Numbered from the stretch's first letter, positions 30,734 to 43,650 are shown. The stretch: DNA of 64,000 nucleotides from Waltergamsia citrina (GCA_022814615.1 JAKLNE010000072.1:62001-126000); one strand, 5' to 3'. Notes: a model not told the origin generated them from the letters alone. A program made the numbers and translations.

Positions 30734-33700
30734 ATGGCCTCATCACCACCGGCTTCACCAAGCCCATATCAGCAGCGGCCCCTGAGTTCAATAGCCCGTC
30801 CTTCCGGCAGGAGTAGCAGCCGCCTTAGTATGAGCGGTGGCAAAACTGCTACGGGAAGTGGCAGCAGGGCATCCGACGATGAAAGCCGTACCGCCGTCAA
30901 AGTTGGTATGTCATTGCCTGCGCCGATAATATTGCTTATTTTGTGCCCTTTTCCTCTCTCTGCTTCATCCTGCTAATAAAAACAGCCGTGCGAGTCCGGC
31001 CTCCCCTAAAGCCTACCGACCCCGGCTACGAATTGATTCCCCAGCGCTTTCAGCGATCTATGGTCCAGAACACATCCGACACAAGCCTGGCCATCGACTC
31101 TCCCCAAGGGCGCAAGCTTTTCGTCTTCGACCGCGTCTTCAGCCCCGATGTCATGCAAGATGGTATTTGGGAATACCTTAGCGACTCTGTGGACGCCTTC
31201 ACTCAGGGCTACAATGTCTCGCTCCTTGCCTATGGCCAGTCCGGTGCAGGCAAGTCGTACACCATGGGAACTTCGGGACCAAGCGAACAGCAAAATGAAG
31301 ACTTGATGGGTGTTGTTCCACGTGCCGCGAGAGCGCTCTTCGAGCAACTCGAGGTCCCCAAGACGACTAGTACTAGCAACAAGGCGTCAAACCGCAACTC
31401 CCTATCGCATCTCAAGACTCCGAGGGGCTACGGCCAACAAAACGCTCTCGGTGACCGGAATTGGTTTCTGAAGGCTACCTATGTTGAAATTTACAATGAA
31501 CAGCTCCGCGATCTTCTTGTGCCTGACGCTACCCCTCCTGGTGAGCGGTCAAATGTTGCCATTCGCGAAGATGTGAAGGGGAACATCATCCTCACTGGAC
31601 TGCGCCAGGTGGATATCACTTCCGTGGAGGATCTTATGAACGCGCTCAATTACGGTTCATCCATCCGTCAAACTGACGCTACCGCTATCAACGCCAAGTC
31701 CTCTCGATCACACGCTGTGTTCTCCCTGAACCTTGTCCAACGACGTAAGACGTCGAAAGAGCAGAAGCGCTTCTCCGTTCCGCTTGAGGCGATGTCGGGC
31801 TCCGATGTGTCCGTGACGACCGACAGCAAGCTCCACTTCGTTGATCTTGCAGGCAGCGAAAGGCTCAAGAATACTGGCGCCCATGGCGAGCGTGCCAAAG
31901 AGGGAATTTCCATCAATGCGGGATTAGCCTCCTTGGGCAAGGTCATTAGCCAACTTTCCGCCCGCCAGTCTGGCTCTCATGTCTCTTATCGCGACTCTAA
32001 ATTGACGCGCCTTCTTCAAGACTCACTTGGTGGCAATGCCATCACGTACATGATTGCTTGCGTTACGCCGGCTGAGTTCCATCTGAGCGAGACTCTCAAT
32101 ACTGTTCAATACGCCCAACGAGCGCGTGCTATCCAGTCAAAACCTCGTGTTCAAGAAGTTGAGGAGGGCGACAAGCAGGCCGTCATCGACCGCCTCAAAG
32201 CAGAAGTTTCCTTCCTTCGTGAACAGATCCGTAATAATGCCAACCGCGGCGAATCGAGTCCTCGAAGAACCGCCTCAACCTCCAACGAAAAATCTGGACG
32301 CCAGAGTGAGCGCGAATCCGAGCTTCAGAACCAGCTTTTGGACACCCAGGAGAACTACACTGCTCTCAGTCAGCGACATGCAAAGCTGATTGCCGAGCTG
32401 GCCAAAGCTCGTGAGATCGAGTCTAACGGCGAGCAGGAAGAAACCGGCGACAGTGCCACAGACCGCCTGAACCGATCAAATTCCTTTGCGCAGGCTGTGG
32501 AGCAGGTGGTCATGGAGTACGAGAAGACTATCCAGTCCCTCGAGCATTCGCTTTCCAGCACACGAGGCACTCTCTCTACAACAGAGGCAAGCTTGCTCGA
32601 AAAGGAAACCAAGTGCGCGTATTCCGACACCATCAACAACCAGCTACAAGCTCGCTTGCAAAAGCTTATGGACCGCGAAGCAAGCACCGAAAACTATCTG
32701 CAAGATCTTGAGTCAAAGCTGGACGGTCATACCAGTGGAGAAGAGAAGAATGCCACGATCATCATGGAGCTCCGTAAGGAGATTGCTCGTGTTCGTGAGA
32801 ATGAAGCCTCATGTGAAGATTATATATCCACCCTCGAGGAGCGTCTTGCCGAGAATGACCAGGACTCTGAGTTGATGCAGCGGGAGATCGATCGCCTTGA
32901 GCAGGTCATCGAGCGCCAGCGTAGCTTAGGCAAGCTCGACACGCTACTCTATGACCTGGACAACGTTCAAGAGGCCAAACAGCCCGAGCCGGAAACCCGC
33001 GAGCCCGCCACCAACGGTCACAGCCGTAGACGCAGCAGCACCGCAGGCCATTCTCGCGCCCAGTCTCACGTGAGCCGTCATAGCCAGATGGAGGATCCTA
33101 TACCGGAAGGCGACGAAGATATTGACGCTCCAAGTTCTAAGATTGACACAGTCAAGGAAGAGACTGAGGAAGGCGTTGCTGCAAACGTCCAGGAAGGTGA
33201 CGGGAAAGTAGAGGCCGACCACTCTAACATTGCACAGACCAGATATGTGCAGGACAAGTTGGAGAATGTTACGCAAGAGCTGTTGGACCTACGAGTCGAG
33301 CACGAGACTACTGTCTCTCAGTACGACATGCTGCACTCTAAGTATGAGGAGGCCATGGCCAAAGTTGCTGAACTACAAGACACTGTTGATGAGGCACGTC
33401 ACGATAAGCAGCGTGCTCGCGAATCTGTTATCTCTTCTGAGGCCGCTCCTGCTGAGCGACCAGACTCTTTTTTATCGCAGAGCAAGGAGAGCGATTCGAA
33501 AGGTGGATTGCGTTCTTCAGCTTCGCGATCGCTCTCCTCGGAATTATCATCAGCTATGGACTCGCCTGCTACAATGGTCACGTCAAATGGTGATGTTGAC
33601 TCCGAGGACGAGACTGCGACCACGAAACCCGCTGCTTCCTCTGAGGACTTGACCCAACCTCCTCAATCTCCCGCAGTTTATGACGAGTCTGAGAAGCTCA

Positions 33701-36069
33701 AGGCCGAATCGGAGATGAAGCGACTTAAAGCGATTGCCGAAGAGCGCGAGACTGCGGAGAAGGAGCTTGCTGATCGATATGCTGAGCTAGAGAGCAAGCA
33801 CAACGAAACCCTTGACATGGTCGAAGAGCTCAAGACCGAGGTGTCAAAAGCTCGAGCCACCGAAGCTGGGTCTCCCAAGTCAGCTACACCCATCATCCGT
33901 CGCAAGTCAAGTCAGAACCTTCTTATTGACCGAGCCCATCGTTCGTTTGCTTCCTTGAGAAACATTGCCGCCGACAACCTGGAGAGCAACCCCGAAGTCA
34001 TGCAGAGCTTTGAGCTCAATATTAACTCCGCCATGCACGAGCTGCATTCCCGTAGCGAGCGCATCCAGGAGCTGGAAGCAGAGGTCACAGCGGCTAAGAA
34101 GGAAATGGAAACTAAGATGACCATTATTTCCGGTCTGACCCGTGAGCGCTCAAGCTTGTCGACCAGCCCCATGGACGTATCAATGGTGGCTAACCTCAAG
34201 AATGAGCTTGAGCAAAGCGAAAAGCAGATGTCTTCGCTACGTGATACCCATGCGCTCCGCGAAGAGGAGCTTATGACTGAGCTGGAGAACCTGCGTAACG
34301 CTGCGGCTGAGTCTGAGGTCAAGCAAAGCTCCTCCGAGGACAAGGCTGCAAATGATGAAAAGATTGCCCATCTCGAGACCGAGTTGGCTAATTGGGAAGC
34401 CAAGCATCGTTCCGCTCTCGACTCAATGGAAAGCAAGGAGACTGCGCTGCGGGCCACGATCGAGTCTCTCGAGGCTCAGGTGGCCTCTGTTAACGCCAAG
34501 CTGGCAGAGACTGAACCATTGGGTGACAAGGACCAGGATTTGAAGGAGGCCGAGGAGAAGCACAGCAACCTCGTCAACTACCTGCGCAACGAGATCGACG
34601 AGTACAAGGCTATCATCAACAGTAACGCCAGCAAGGTGGCTGAGCTTGAGAAGTCTCACGCTGATGCTCGATCCCAGCTTGACGAACTTAACATTTCTCA
34701 TAGCTCCATCAAAGCCGAACTTGATGATGCCACGTCAACCCGCGACAAGGCTACTGCCGAAGCTGAGCGCCAGCAAGAGCTTATCACTAGCCTGGAAGAA
34801 CAGATTGCTGCCCATGAGCGCGCGGCAAAGACTCATGAAGATGATATGGCTTTGCTAAAGAGCAACCACGCTCAGGAGCTGGCCGAGCTCAAGACGCAGG
34901 AGCAGAGCGGCTATGAAGAGCAAGCTGAGGTCTTGATCAAGGAGCACGCAGAGGCAGTTCAAAAACTGGAGGCTGAATTGGACACGGCCCGAGAGCAGTT
35001 GACGACCATCGCCAACCAGGTGGCTGAAGCTCTTGGGGTTGAGGTTAGCACCGAGAAGCTGAACGAAAGAATAGAGACCCTGGTGGCAGAGCAGAAGGTC
35101 CTGAGCGAGGAGCGCAAGAAGACGGGCGAGATGGAGTCTCACGTGGCCGAGCTCTCAACTATCAACGAAACTATCATGAAGGATCTCGAGGCCGCCAGGA
35201 AGGCACTGACTGAGATGGTTCCCGAGAGTAGTGCCTCTGTTGTTGCTCAGGTGTCTGCTGTTAAGAGCAAACTCACTGATCTTGAGGGGCGCAACAAGAA
35301 GAACAGCCGATTGGTAGAGGAGCTCGAAGAACAACTACAGAACAACTTCGACGAGGCTCAAATGACCAACAACCGCCTGAGCACACTGCAGAGTGAGCGT
35401 AACTCGCAAATTGAGGAAGCTCACGTTGTTCGCGCACGACTTCAGGTTGAGCTTGACTCGATTCGGGAGGAATATGCCACCCTTCAAGCCAAGTACGATG
35501 AGGTTGCCAACTCTGATGCCACCAGACGGGCAAGCACCAACTCTACGGTCCGGAAGAGCGCCTCGCACACGTCCCTCCCATCACCTCCTCCGGCAATTCC
35601 TCTCCCACCTCTCCCCAACGGTGCCACCTCTCCTACACCAAACAGCGGCATGACTCCCAGCTCGCCCACAACATCTATGCGCCCTGCCAGCAAAGACAAC
35701 TTGAACATCTCCCAGATCACTGAAGATCAAGAGGCTCGCATTCGAACCATTGAGAAGCATCTCTACGCCGAGCGTCAGCTGACGCAGACATTAGAAGAGG
35801 CCCTCACTGACTTGGAGAAGCAGTCCAACAAAGTCAAGGCCGACTGCGATGCGTGGAAGAAGAAGGCTAGTGATCTCGAGAGCGAGCTCAAAGATGCCAA
35901 GCAGCGCCCAGCTCCCGAGACACCACAGGACAACCGATGGAGTCTGCAAGCCGTGGAAGAGGAGCGCAAGAAGCGCCAGGCCGCTGAGGCTGCTCGCAAG
36001 CAGCTCGAAGACCGCATGAATGCTATCAACAAGGGCAAGAAGAAGAAGGGCAGCCTGAACTGCTTCTAG
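30734..36069 (+). CDS. Very long N-terminal-motor kinesin, kinesin-4-like
   Basis: Exons 30734-30905 and 30986-36069 give 1,751 residues. The ATG context is CACCATGG. After a Ser/Pro-rich head, the motor starts at VKVAVRVRPPL (about residue 55). It has P-loop GQSGAGKS (about 141-148), switch I NAKSSRSH (about 293) and switch II DLAGSER (about 343). It ends at LNTVQYAQRARAIQSKP (about 420), so all ATPase motifs are present. The remaining 1,300 residues are almost all coiled coil, broken by a Ser/Asp-rich linker (about 740-1000) and a Pro-rich linker (PSPPPAIPLPPLP, about 1590). They end in a basic KGKKKKGSLNCF. Length, neck and coil content resemble the kinesin-4/chromokinesin group, but I did not align it. 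Expected role: plus-end microtubule motor in spindle or cargo organisation. Confidence 0.88.
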
Positions 36070-36743
36070 TGGGGGCTGCGCTGCTTCCAAAACAAGCTCA
36101 TTCGCATTCACACATTGAGCGTACTCGTTCAATTTCTTTTCGCATTCTTTTTGACTTATTTTATCATCTCTTCCCTTCCTTCACCACATAATTGTTTTTG
36201 ATACTTCACTCTTTCTTGGCCGGAGTTGGGATTGGACAGTCTGTTGCTTGCCATTCAAAAGTATACCACCACTACATGCCCGCTCAGCTCACAACGAGAA
36301 ATGTATTTATTCCTTATTTCTCCCTCTCTCTTTCCTTTTTTCGATTCGCGACAATCCCTGCGCATGGCGCTCAACACTTTTCTCCCTTTCAACGTCAATG
36401 TTTCTTCCCCCCATTTTCCCCCTGCCTTTTCTTTTCTTTTTTTTTTTTTTCATCTGCTCTAATTGCTCTCCACTGAGCTGGAAGCTGGGCCTAGTTATCT
36501 TGCTTTGTGTGTAAATCTTCATGTAGGAAGAAGACGAGCGGAAGATGGACTACGAATCTTATGATTATATCCCGCCCTACACGGTTTGGGCATTTCGCAA
36601 ACGGACATATAGCTCCATACCTAGTGTTTTGCCGTAAAGGCTAATTTGACGACTTGGTATATCTTATCGCCTAATATTTTGTCGCGTGTTGCTTCGTCGT
36701 GAACCTCTGCCCTGTACCGTACTGAATAGCCAGTGCCAGTCAT
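36070..36743. other. 3' region of the kinesin gene
   Basis: Pyrimidine-rich sequence with a T-run at about 36435-36450 and CT stretches. Reading frames here are low-complexity Phe/Leu/Ser runs. No gene is seen. Confidence 0.5.
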
Positions 36744-37244
36744 TCATTCTTCCGAAGGGAGCGTTTCCGGGAACCAGCCATATTTTTCGAAACTCACCGT
36801 CAACTCGCCCATGGCATTGGCAGTAACCTCTACTCCTTCCGCCCGTAGTGCATCGGCTTGATTTTGCGATCCCGAAGGCTGCGATCTAACCAAAGGAGAT
36901 CAGAACAGCCATGTAAGGAAGGGTATCGTCTGAACCTACCTAGGAGAGATCATGCCTTTAGCATTAATGACTCTTTGCCAAGGCACGTTGCCGTTATGGT
37001 AGCGGGAGACGGAAGGGTCAGAGGGCAGGTGCTTGAGGCATACTCCGACCTGCCGAGGACGTTGGGCTATTGAACCCATTCACGTTAGTAATGCAGTACT
37101 TGCGTCTCAGCTCATGTAGGTCTACTTGCGTGTGCCAACAAGCGCGGCGATGTGACCGTAGGTAGTAACTCGCCCGTATGGAATCTCCTGAATGGCGGCA
37201 TAGACGCCATAGAAGAAGGCTTCGGCTTCATCTGAGCGAGCCAT
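36744..37244 (-). CDS. Alkyltransferase-like (ATL) DNA-repair protein
   Basis: Three exons on the minus strand, 37244-37130, 37066-36940 and 36885-36744, give 127 residues. The protein opens with FYGVYAAIQEIPYGRVTTYG, the DNA-binding fold of O6-alkylguanine transferases. Next come HIAALVGTPQRPRQVG (recognition helix with the Arg finger), VPWQRVINAKGMISPR and EKYGWFPETLPSEE. Where transferases have PCHRV, this has PWQRV: the alkyl-accepting cysteine is replaced by tryptophan, as in ATL proteins. These bind alkylated bases and hand them to nucleotide excision repair. Intron 1 uses a GC donor (C/GCAAGT) with CTAAC branch and TAG acceptor. Intron 2 is GT-AG. The GC donor and short exons make the gene easy to miss. 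Confidence 0.82.
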
Positions 37245-37976
37245 CACTGCATCGAGAGGTTTCCGTATCCGATTTCAGGGCACCTTGCAGTTTAATTTTG
37301 TCTAAGGTATAGTCATAGCAAAGGCGCGGATGCATCTAAGCGAAGGGTGACCAGCTTGCCTCGATATGCGCATATGGTCGTTCTGTAAGATATTTGTATG
37401 TAAGAAGGTGTTCACAGGGCATTTGATGAGATAGTCGCCCGCTTGGGTATTACACTGTAGCTCGTTGTTCATCTTGCTAATTTAATAGGAATCAAGGTGA
37501 ACAAGGACGGGGGCAATTCTGGGGCTAGAATAATTGATTTTATCGGACCTTTCTTTTTAGAGGAGTACTCTACGCCTAAAAAAGTGATGGGAGCAGTGGA
37601 AGATGATCAAGTCGTACGGCAAACAAGGTTAGTGCAGGCTAAAGTCTATCGTCCACTGAGCTCTCACCAACTGCCTGATGCGGTAGACCAACGGCAGCGC
37701 TTACCACGGCCTATGTTTCTAAACTAGGGTGGTTTATTGGAAATTCACAGTTGATGGTTTTATAAGTTGTCATTAAGTGGGATTCTTCTATGGATTGGAG
37801 GCCACGCCCTAAAGTTGTCAATCTCACGATGTGGATACCCTGTACTTACAGGTGCCGGCTTCCCCTCAGGATGCTTACTATTTCAAACCCAACATTAACA
37901 TCAAAACGTCAGCATCAGCATTAAGTATCAGGACCACGTCAACATTGGATAGCAACACCTCCATTGTTGCTTCACA
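37245..37976. other. Divergent intergenic region, ATL and MFS genes
   Basis: No convincing gene. A 76-codon plus-strand frame at 37497-37727 has no motif. This is the promoter space of both flanking genes. Confidence 0.4.
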
Positions 37977-39663
37977 ATGCCTAACCTCGCTAAGCCAGTA
38001 CCCAACTATGTGTCGGCGTCAATGGCGCTGTCATTTGCTGGCTTTCTCAACGGCTACGACACCGGTTGCATCGGGTCGATTGCGCATATGAAGCAGTTCG
38101 CGGACACAGTCGGCAATCTGTCAGCCACAGTACTTGGAATCACGGTCTCCATGATCATGCTGACGGGCATTCTTCCCGCGTTGCTGGGCGGCCACTTCGC
38201 TGACCGATATGGTCGCCTTCGCGTGATTCTTCCCGGCGCCGCCATGTTTGGCCTTGGGGCGTTGCTTCAGGGTACCGCTTTTAGTCTGGGCCAGTTTATC
38301 ACCGGCCGTGCTATCAGCGGCGCCGGGCAGGGAATCTTCTTTGCCAACGTCTCTGTCTACATCACAGAGGTTGCTCCCCAGGGCAGGCGCGGGCGTCTGT
38401 CGGCATTGCCTCAATTCATGTCGACATTAGGTGTCTGCTTTGGATATTTTAGTTGCTACGGCACGGCATCTATTCCTTCAAGCCTGGCTTGGCGCCTTCC
38501 CTACGGTGTTCAAGTCGTTGTGTCGACATTCCTTAGTCTCGTCTGCTTGAGCCTGCCGGAGTCCCCACGTTGGCTGCTGCTGAAGGGCCGAACGGACGAT
38601 GCTGTGCATGCTCTAGAGCTTCTTGACTTTGACATGGACGAGGCGCGACGGGACTTCCTCAATGAAGCGCAGGAACAGCCTAGTCTCCCCAGCTGGCAGA
38701 GCTTCATGCTGCTCTTGGGGCCCGCATACCGCCACCGTACGCTGCTTGCTCTCTTCATCTTGTCCATCACGCAGCTTTCAGGCATTGATGCTATTACATA
38801 TGTGAGTAGAACACCTCTGCGTGCGCCATGGGTGGTTTTGTAAGTTTCAATCTTACTGACTGGTTGTTCGGTAGTACGCACCGTCATTATTCACTCAGGC
38901 CGGTATTACGGGAGACAGCACGTCGCTGATTGCATCTGGCGTGTCCTCTATCACCATGCTTGCCATTTCCATCCCTGCTTTCCTCCTTGCTGATAGATGG
39001 GGACGGCGTACTTCCGCCATCGCTGGTGGTGTTTGTCTGTCTTCTATCATGATGCTCATGGGAACTCTGTACGCCACAGGCGCTGCAGATTCAAGCAGCG
39101 CTGCGCGATGGACTATCGTCGTTTGCGTTTTCCTGTTCGGCATGATCTTCTGTGCATCCTGGGGCATAGTCTCCAAGATCTATGCCAGCGAGATCCAGCC
39201 CGCGAATACACGCGCTGCTGGAAATTCGGTGGGCATGGCTTTCAACTTTGTAAGTTGCCCCCATATTGCCGGGATACACTTGGCCCCATAATCTGACTTG
39301 GGTCTCTAGTTCACCAACTTCTTCGTTGCCCTGATCACCCCAATTCTACTTGCTGCATCAGCCTATGGCGCCTACTTCCTCTTTGGAGGCCTCGTCTTCA
39401 TTGGCGCTGTAGTATTGACTATCTACATGCCTGAAACACGCGGACGATCCCTCGAGAGCATCCAGAGCGAATTTCGAGGTCCCGGCCTCCGTCAATTCTC
39501 CAACTTGCTACGCCCCATTGGGGTCCGACGACAGTTTAGCACTCCCGAGCCCGCGGGTGAAGCGATTGAGCTGCAATCTCGTGACAATGAAGCAGTCGCC
39601 GCCAGCTCTGTTTCTGTTCAACCCGCGTCCCTGGCATTGAGGCTCGATATTGGGTCAAATTGA
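37977..39663 (+). CDS. MFS transporter, sugar-porter type
   Basis: Exons 37977-38801, 38875-39249 and 39310-39663 give 517 residues. Twelve membrane segments are expected. Sugar-porter marks are GYDTGCIG in helix 1, GHFADRYGRLRV after helix 2, GRAISGAGQGIFFANVSVY, LPESPRWLLLKGR at the end of helix 6, QLSGIDAITYYAPSLF in helix 7, DRWGRR, and PETRGRSLE after helix 12. The cytosolic tail is rich in Ser/Ala/Glu. The substrate could be a hexose, pentose or polyol; quinate or inositol cannot be excluded. The gene is convergent with the MDR oxidoreductase (stops about 130 bases apart). A branch site ACTGAC is visible in intron 1. Confidence 0.9.
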
Positions 39664-39793
39664 AAAGAATGAGTGTTCTCTGATGATGAGCGTTATGAAC
39701 TCTAGTTCCTTATCCGTTTGCAAAGTACATCCAACCCAAAGCAACCCTTCTCTCATATCTAGTTTCACACTTTCATTCACTCTGCACTCCGCA

Positions 39794-40890
39794 TTAGACC
39801 TTGAGCACAGCTTTGCCAAAGTTCTTGCCCTCGAAAAGCTCGAGGAAGGCATCAGCCGCCTTCTCGATACCCTCGGTGGTGTGCATTTTGGCTTTGACGG
39901 AGCCTTCCCGAATCCACTGCTGCACATTCTTCTGATGATCAGCAAAGTAAACGGGACCGTAGTCGGGTTGGCCGACCAGGAAGCCCTCCATGATGATATT
40001 GCTCTTGATGAGGCCAATGAGGTTCCTGATGCCCTTCTGCTCCTCGATAGGCGTGTTGTAATTTTGAATCTACGGCGAATATCAGCTCAAGACCTTCACA
40101 TACATAGCCAAGACAAAGAAAGGGAGCTTACCATTCCGCAAATGATGATTCGTCCCCCGAAATTCATGTTCGCAATAGCGGCCTCAAGATGGTCACCACC
40201 AACGTTTTCAAAGTTGATATCGATACCGTTGGGGGCCAGCCTCTTGAGCGCATCGGAAGGGCTTTCTTTCTTGTAATTAAAGCCAGCATCATAGCCCAGT
40301 TCTTTGATGATGAAGTCCAGCTTCTCATCCGACCCAACAGATCCAATGACGGTTAGGCCCTCGCGCTTTGCAATCTGGCCAACCATTTGGCCGACCGCGC
40401 CCGAAGCCGAGCTGACAAAGATGGTCTCGCCCTTCTTGGGCTTTCCAATCTGGTGCAGGCCACTATAAGCCGTCAAACCAGGCATACCGAGCGGGCCGAG
40501 GAACAGGGACAGATCCAGGTCGTGGGTGTCGATTTTACGAACATTGGCGGCCTTGACATCCTCAATGCGGGCGTACTGGGCAATAGGCACAAAGCCAATA
40601 ACGGTAGCACCCTCGGGAAACTCGGGGTTATTGCTCTTGAGAACGGTACCGGCGCATGCGTTCGTGACGGCATCACCCGGTAAGAATGCGGGGGCGTAGG
40701 AAGAGATGGAAGGATCGCGCATTTTACCGCGCAGGTAGGGATCGAGGGAGGCGTATTGAAGTTTGACGACGACGCCATGAGGAGGAGCCGAGTCGATGTC
40801 AACTGGGACATCCTCAACAGCAAGATGCTCGCCAGGAACGGGCATAGCCGTTGGTATCTTCTTGTACACGAGGGTCTTGTTAGGCGCCAT
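39794..40890 (-). CDS. NADP-dependent MDR oxidoreductase (zinc-independent alkenal/one reductase type)
   Basis: Exons 40890-40132 and 40069-39794 give 344 residues. The start ATGGCGCC gives MAPNKTLVYKK; an upstream in-frame ATG (40932) is less likely. The family signature is strong: SLDPYLRGKMRD, the VVIGFVP-like barrel, LGMPGLTAYSGL, and the nucleotide motif SSASGAVGQMVGQIAK. DAGFNYKKE, DINFENVGG and the ending GKNFGKAVLKV follow. No zinc-ligand cysteines are present. Relatives reduce alpha,beta-unsaturated aldehydes and ketones (leukotriene B4 12-hydroxydehydrogenase/prostaglandin reductase type) and in fungi often help detoxify such compounds. The cofactor is probably NADPH, from the SVGSDEKLDF loop with a Lys after the second strand. 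It probably acts in the cytosol, as no signal peptide is seen. Confidence 0.9.
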
Positions 40891-42135
40891 GGTGGTTGAT
40901 TTTGCTTTAGAGATGCTCTTCTTCAGAGTCAAATGATGCAGGTAAGTGAGGGAGTATGGAGCAGGATGATCAGGTCATCAAGACTTTTTCAAAATAATGT
41001 CGCTTAAAGTCCTTTTATAGGTTCATCAGAGGCGTCTCCAATCAAAAGCTAGAGCTTTCCCAATTCATGAAAAACCGAAGGCGCTACGACTACCAACACT
41101 AAGCAGTCTAGCACCACCAAATGCTTAAAGAGGAAATCTATCTGCGCTCGCTGGCGCCGTTTCCCCATTGTTGTTTGGAGATGCCTCGGCTTAACTTACC
41201 ATCGGTCCTAAAGGGCTCGGGACCGGTCGCAGTTGATGCCTCAATTCATCTATGCTATAGACTGACATCGTGAGACTTCTGTCAGTCAGATCTGACCAAT
41301 TCGCATGCGAGGGATGCAATTATTAATACGGCGTCTCATGAGGCGCGTACAATGAGAACTGGCCTCAGACATGACCGCCCAGATCGCGTTATACAAAATT
41401 TGGACCGATCAACTCACAATTGCATCATCGCTACACGATATCCATTCTCGCACAAAAGACGATGCAACCTTAGATGACGGAGGAACCATGCCCCGATCGA
41501 TGCATCACCATCTTGAATATATTCGCCATCTTACAAATCGAACGGAGTCACGTAAAGGCTGGAGACTTTACCGGTTCCGCAACTCCGCTGGAGCGAGTCG
41601 AAGTAAAAACCTTCTCTCGAAACTTCGAACTACTGTGATCGGCTTCCGGAGGGCATTCCTGTTTTCGGGAAGCGGGGCCGCCTCCGATCCGAAGAAAAAG
41701 TCAATGTATTGCCTACATATTATAAAACTATATTGTCACTGTGTATTCTTGTTTCAATTCATATTTCGCGGAACCCCCTGAAATTTTGCAACGCACGCGA
41801 ACCGATCCCAAAGCATCTCCATAAGCGTGGCTGATCGCGGAGGTTTGAAGGAGGCTACATGTACCTTTGTGGCTGGAAAGACATGGTGCTGTTGTGGCGC
41901 ATTTGAATGTGTCCAGCTAGCCGGAAAACTTTTCCGACGAAAACATTGTAGACTCTTCTTCGCTCCTTCAATTCAGACGCTCATTTCACTTTAAACCCCA
42001 ATTTCTCTTCTGCTCATTTGTGAGACCTTGTATTGATATCAAACTCTGGCAAGGTAGCGGATATACTCGTACTTTGTCCCTATCTCTACCACCATATAGT
42101 TGCCATGTTCCATTTGTAGGCAGACTGGTCAGTGA
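40891..42135. other. Intergenic, no convincing gene
   Basis: Spacer upstream of both the oxidoreductase and the BCS1-like gene. A 136-codon plus-strand frame (41371-41781) has irregular composition and no motif. I count it as non-coding. Confidence 0.4.
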
Positions 42136-43650
42136 ATGTCGTTTGAGGACCCGCCAACGAGGATGACACATCGACTTCATGCAGGCAGTACACTTAGCCA
42201 TTCCATCCTAGACTCGTGGTCCCTTGGGGCTGGGGTCATGAGGGATGTCTGCTCACGATGGTCACAATTGGACATCACTCAAGTTGGCTCCTTGATCGCT
42301 ATTGCCGGCACTATCCCGACGGCTGGGAGATTTCTGAGCCGCATTTGGCGCGAGGCGTACAGTTGTCTATGGAGGTTCTTTCTCGCGTCTGTAACCATAC
42401 CGGGCGGCGATCCCCTCAATCGAAGCGTGGTCAAATGGGTCCTCGCTAACAAGCCACGGCATTATCGCTCCTTCACCGGTCGCACCGAGAGTCGCTCTGC
42501 CGATCGAGCTGCTGCCCTGAAGAAGACCCAACATCCTGTACAGTACTTTCCTCACTGGCATACCAGATGCTTCTTTTTTGAAGGCAACTTATTCGTTGTC
42601 ACGCGGGCGCTCGACAGCTACAATGCCTCAATGTCGGATCCAAATTACGATGGCTTCGGTCGGGAGGACCTCACAATTGGTTGCCTGGGATGGTCTGCCG
42701 AGCCTGCTCAGCGTCTTGTAAAAATTTGTCGCGAGTTTAACGACCGTCAAACGCAATTCTTTGTGATTATATACTCCCGCGATAGATTCGGGCTCGCCTG
42801 GCAGGCCAAGTGCCGGTCGCCGATACGATACATAGACACGGTGCACTTTGATCGTCAACTGAAGCAGGAGCTTCTGGCTGACATTCGAAACTATCTCGAT
42901 CCTCGCACCCAGAAACGCTACCAGAGCCGAAGTATGCCGTATCGTCGAGGATACCTGTTCTACGGGCCGCCTGGGACGGGCAAGTCGTCTTTATCTATCG
43001 CGTTAGCCGGCGAGTTCGCTCTCGACGTTTACGAAGTCAAGGTGCCAAGCATTACCAGCGATGCTGACCTGGAACAAATGTTCCAGGAGATACCACCACG
43101 ATGTGTGGTCTTACTGGAAGACATAGACGCAGTCTGGACGGACCGGGCAGTCGCGGACAAAGGCGCTAATGAGAGTAATGTAGGACCAGGCTGCACCTTG
43201 TCTGGCATTCTGAATGTTTTGGATGGGGTCGGGTCTCAGGAGGGCCGCATAGTCATCATGACGACGAACCGGCCGGACCACTTGGACAGCGCTCTGATCC
43301 GGCCTGGTCGTGTTGACATGAGAATTTTCCTAGGCAACATCAGCCAAGAGTCGGCAGAGGAGATGTTTGTTAGAATGTTCTCACCCGATACGGGCTGCCC
43401 GTTGCAATTGGACGAAGCTGAACTTCATAATCTTGCCACACTATTCTCCAGCCAAATACCAGAGGACACCTTTACTCCCTCGATGTTGCAAGGTTTTTTC
43501 CAGCTTCACCTTGAAAATCCGCACGATGCCGCAGCAAACATAGGAGCCTGGGTGGAGAAAGAAGTCATCAAGCGGTCTGACCAAGGTTTCGAGATCGTCA
43601 ATGGGAAGCGATTGGGGGCGTGCAGCCCACCCTCCCAATTGAAATCGTAG
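42136..43650 (+). CDS. BCS1-like AAA ATPase
   Basis: A single exon, 504 residues. The start is the first ATG; methionines at residues 10 and 35 are alternatives. The hydrophobic stretch around 48-60 (VGSLIAIAGTIPTAG) is the likely transmembrane helix. The BCS1-specific domain covers about 85-240. The AAA core has Walker A GPPGTGKSS (277-285), Walker B VVLLEDID (about 324-331), sensor 1 MTTNRPDHLD and the arginine-finger region ALIRPGRVD. Mitochondrial BCS1 translocates the folded Rieske protein into complex III. Fungi carry many extra BCS1-like paralogs of unknown duty. The unusual N-terminus and single-exon form suggest a paralog rather than the housekeeping copy. Confidence 0.88.
   Translation: MSFEDPPTRMTHRLHAGSTLSHSILDSWSLGAGVMRDVCSRWSQLDITQVGSLIAIAGTIPTAGRFLSRIWREAYSCLWRFFLASVTIPGGDPLNRSVVKWVLANKPRHYRSFTGRTESRSADRAAALKKTQHPVQYFPHWHTRCFFFEGNLFVVTRALDSYNASMSDPNYDGFGREDLTIGCLGWSAEPAQRLVKICREFNDRQTQFFVIIYSRDRFGLAWQAKCRSPIRYIDTVHFDRQLKQELLADIRNYLDPRTQKRYQSRSMPYRRGYLFYGPPGTGKSSLSIALAGEFALDVYEVKVPSITSDADLEQMFQEIPPRCVVLLEDIDAVWTDRAVADKGANESNVGPGCTLSGILNVLDGVGSQEGRIVIMTTNRPDHLDSALIRPGRVDMRIFLGNISQESAEEMFVRMFSPDTGCPLQLDEAELHNLATLFSSQIPEDTFTPSMLQGFFQLHLENPHDAAANIGAWVEKEVIKRSDQGFEIVNGKRLGACSPPSQLKS

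Noticed and set aside
41371..41781. 136-codon plus-strand frame
   Set aside because: Irregular composition, no motif, no supporting splice signals; likely chance.
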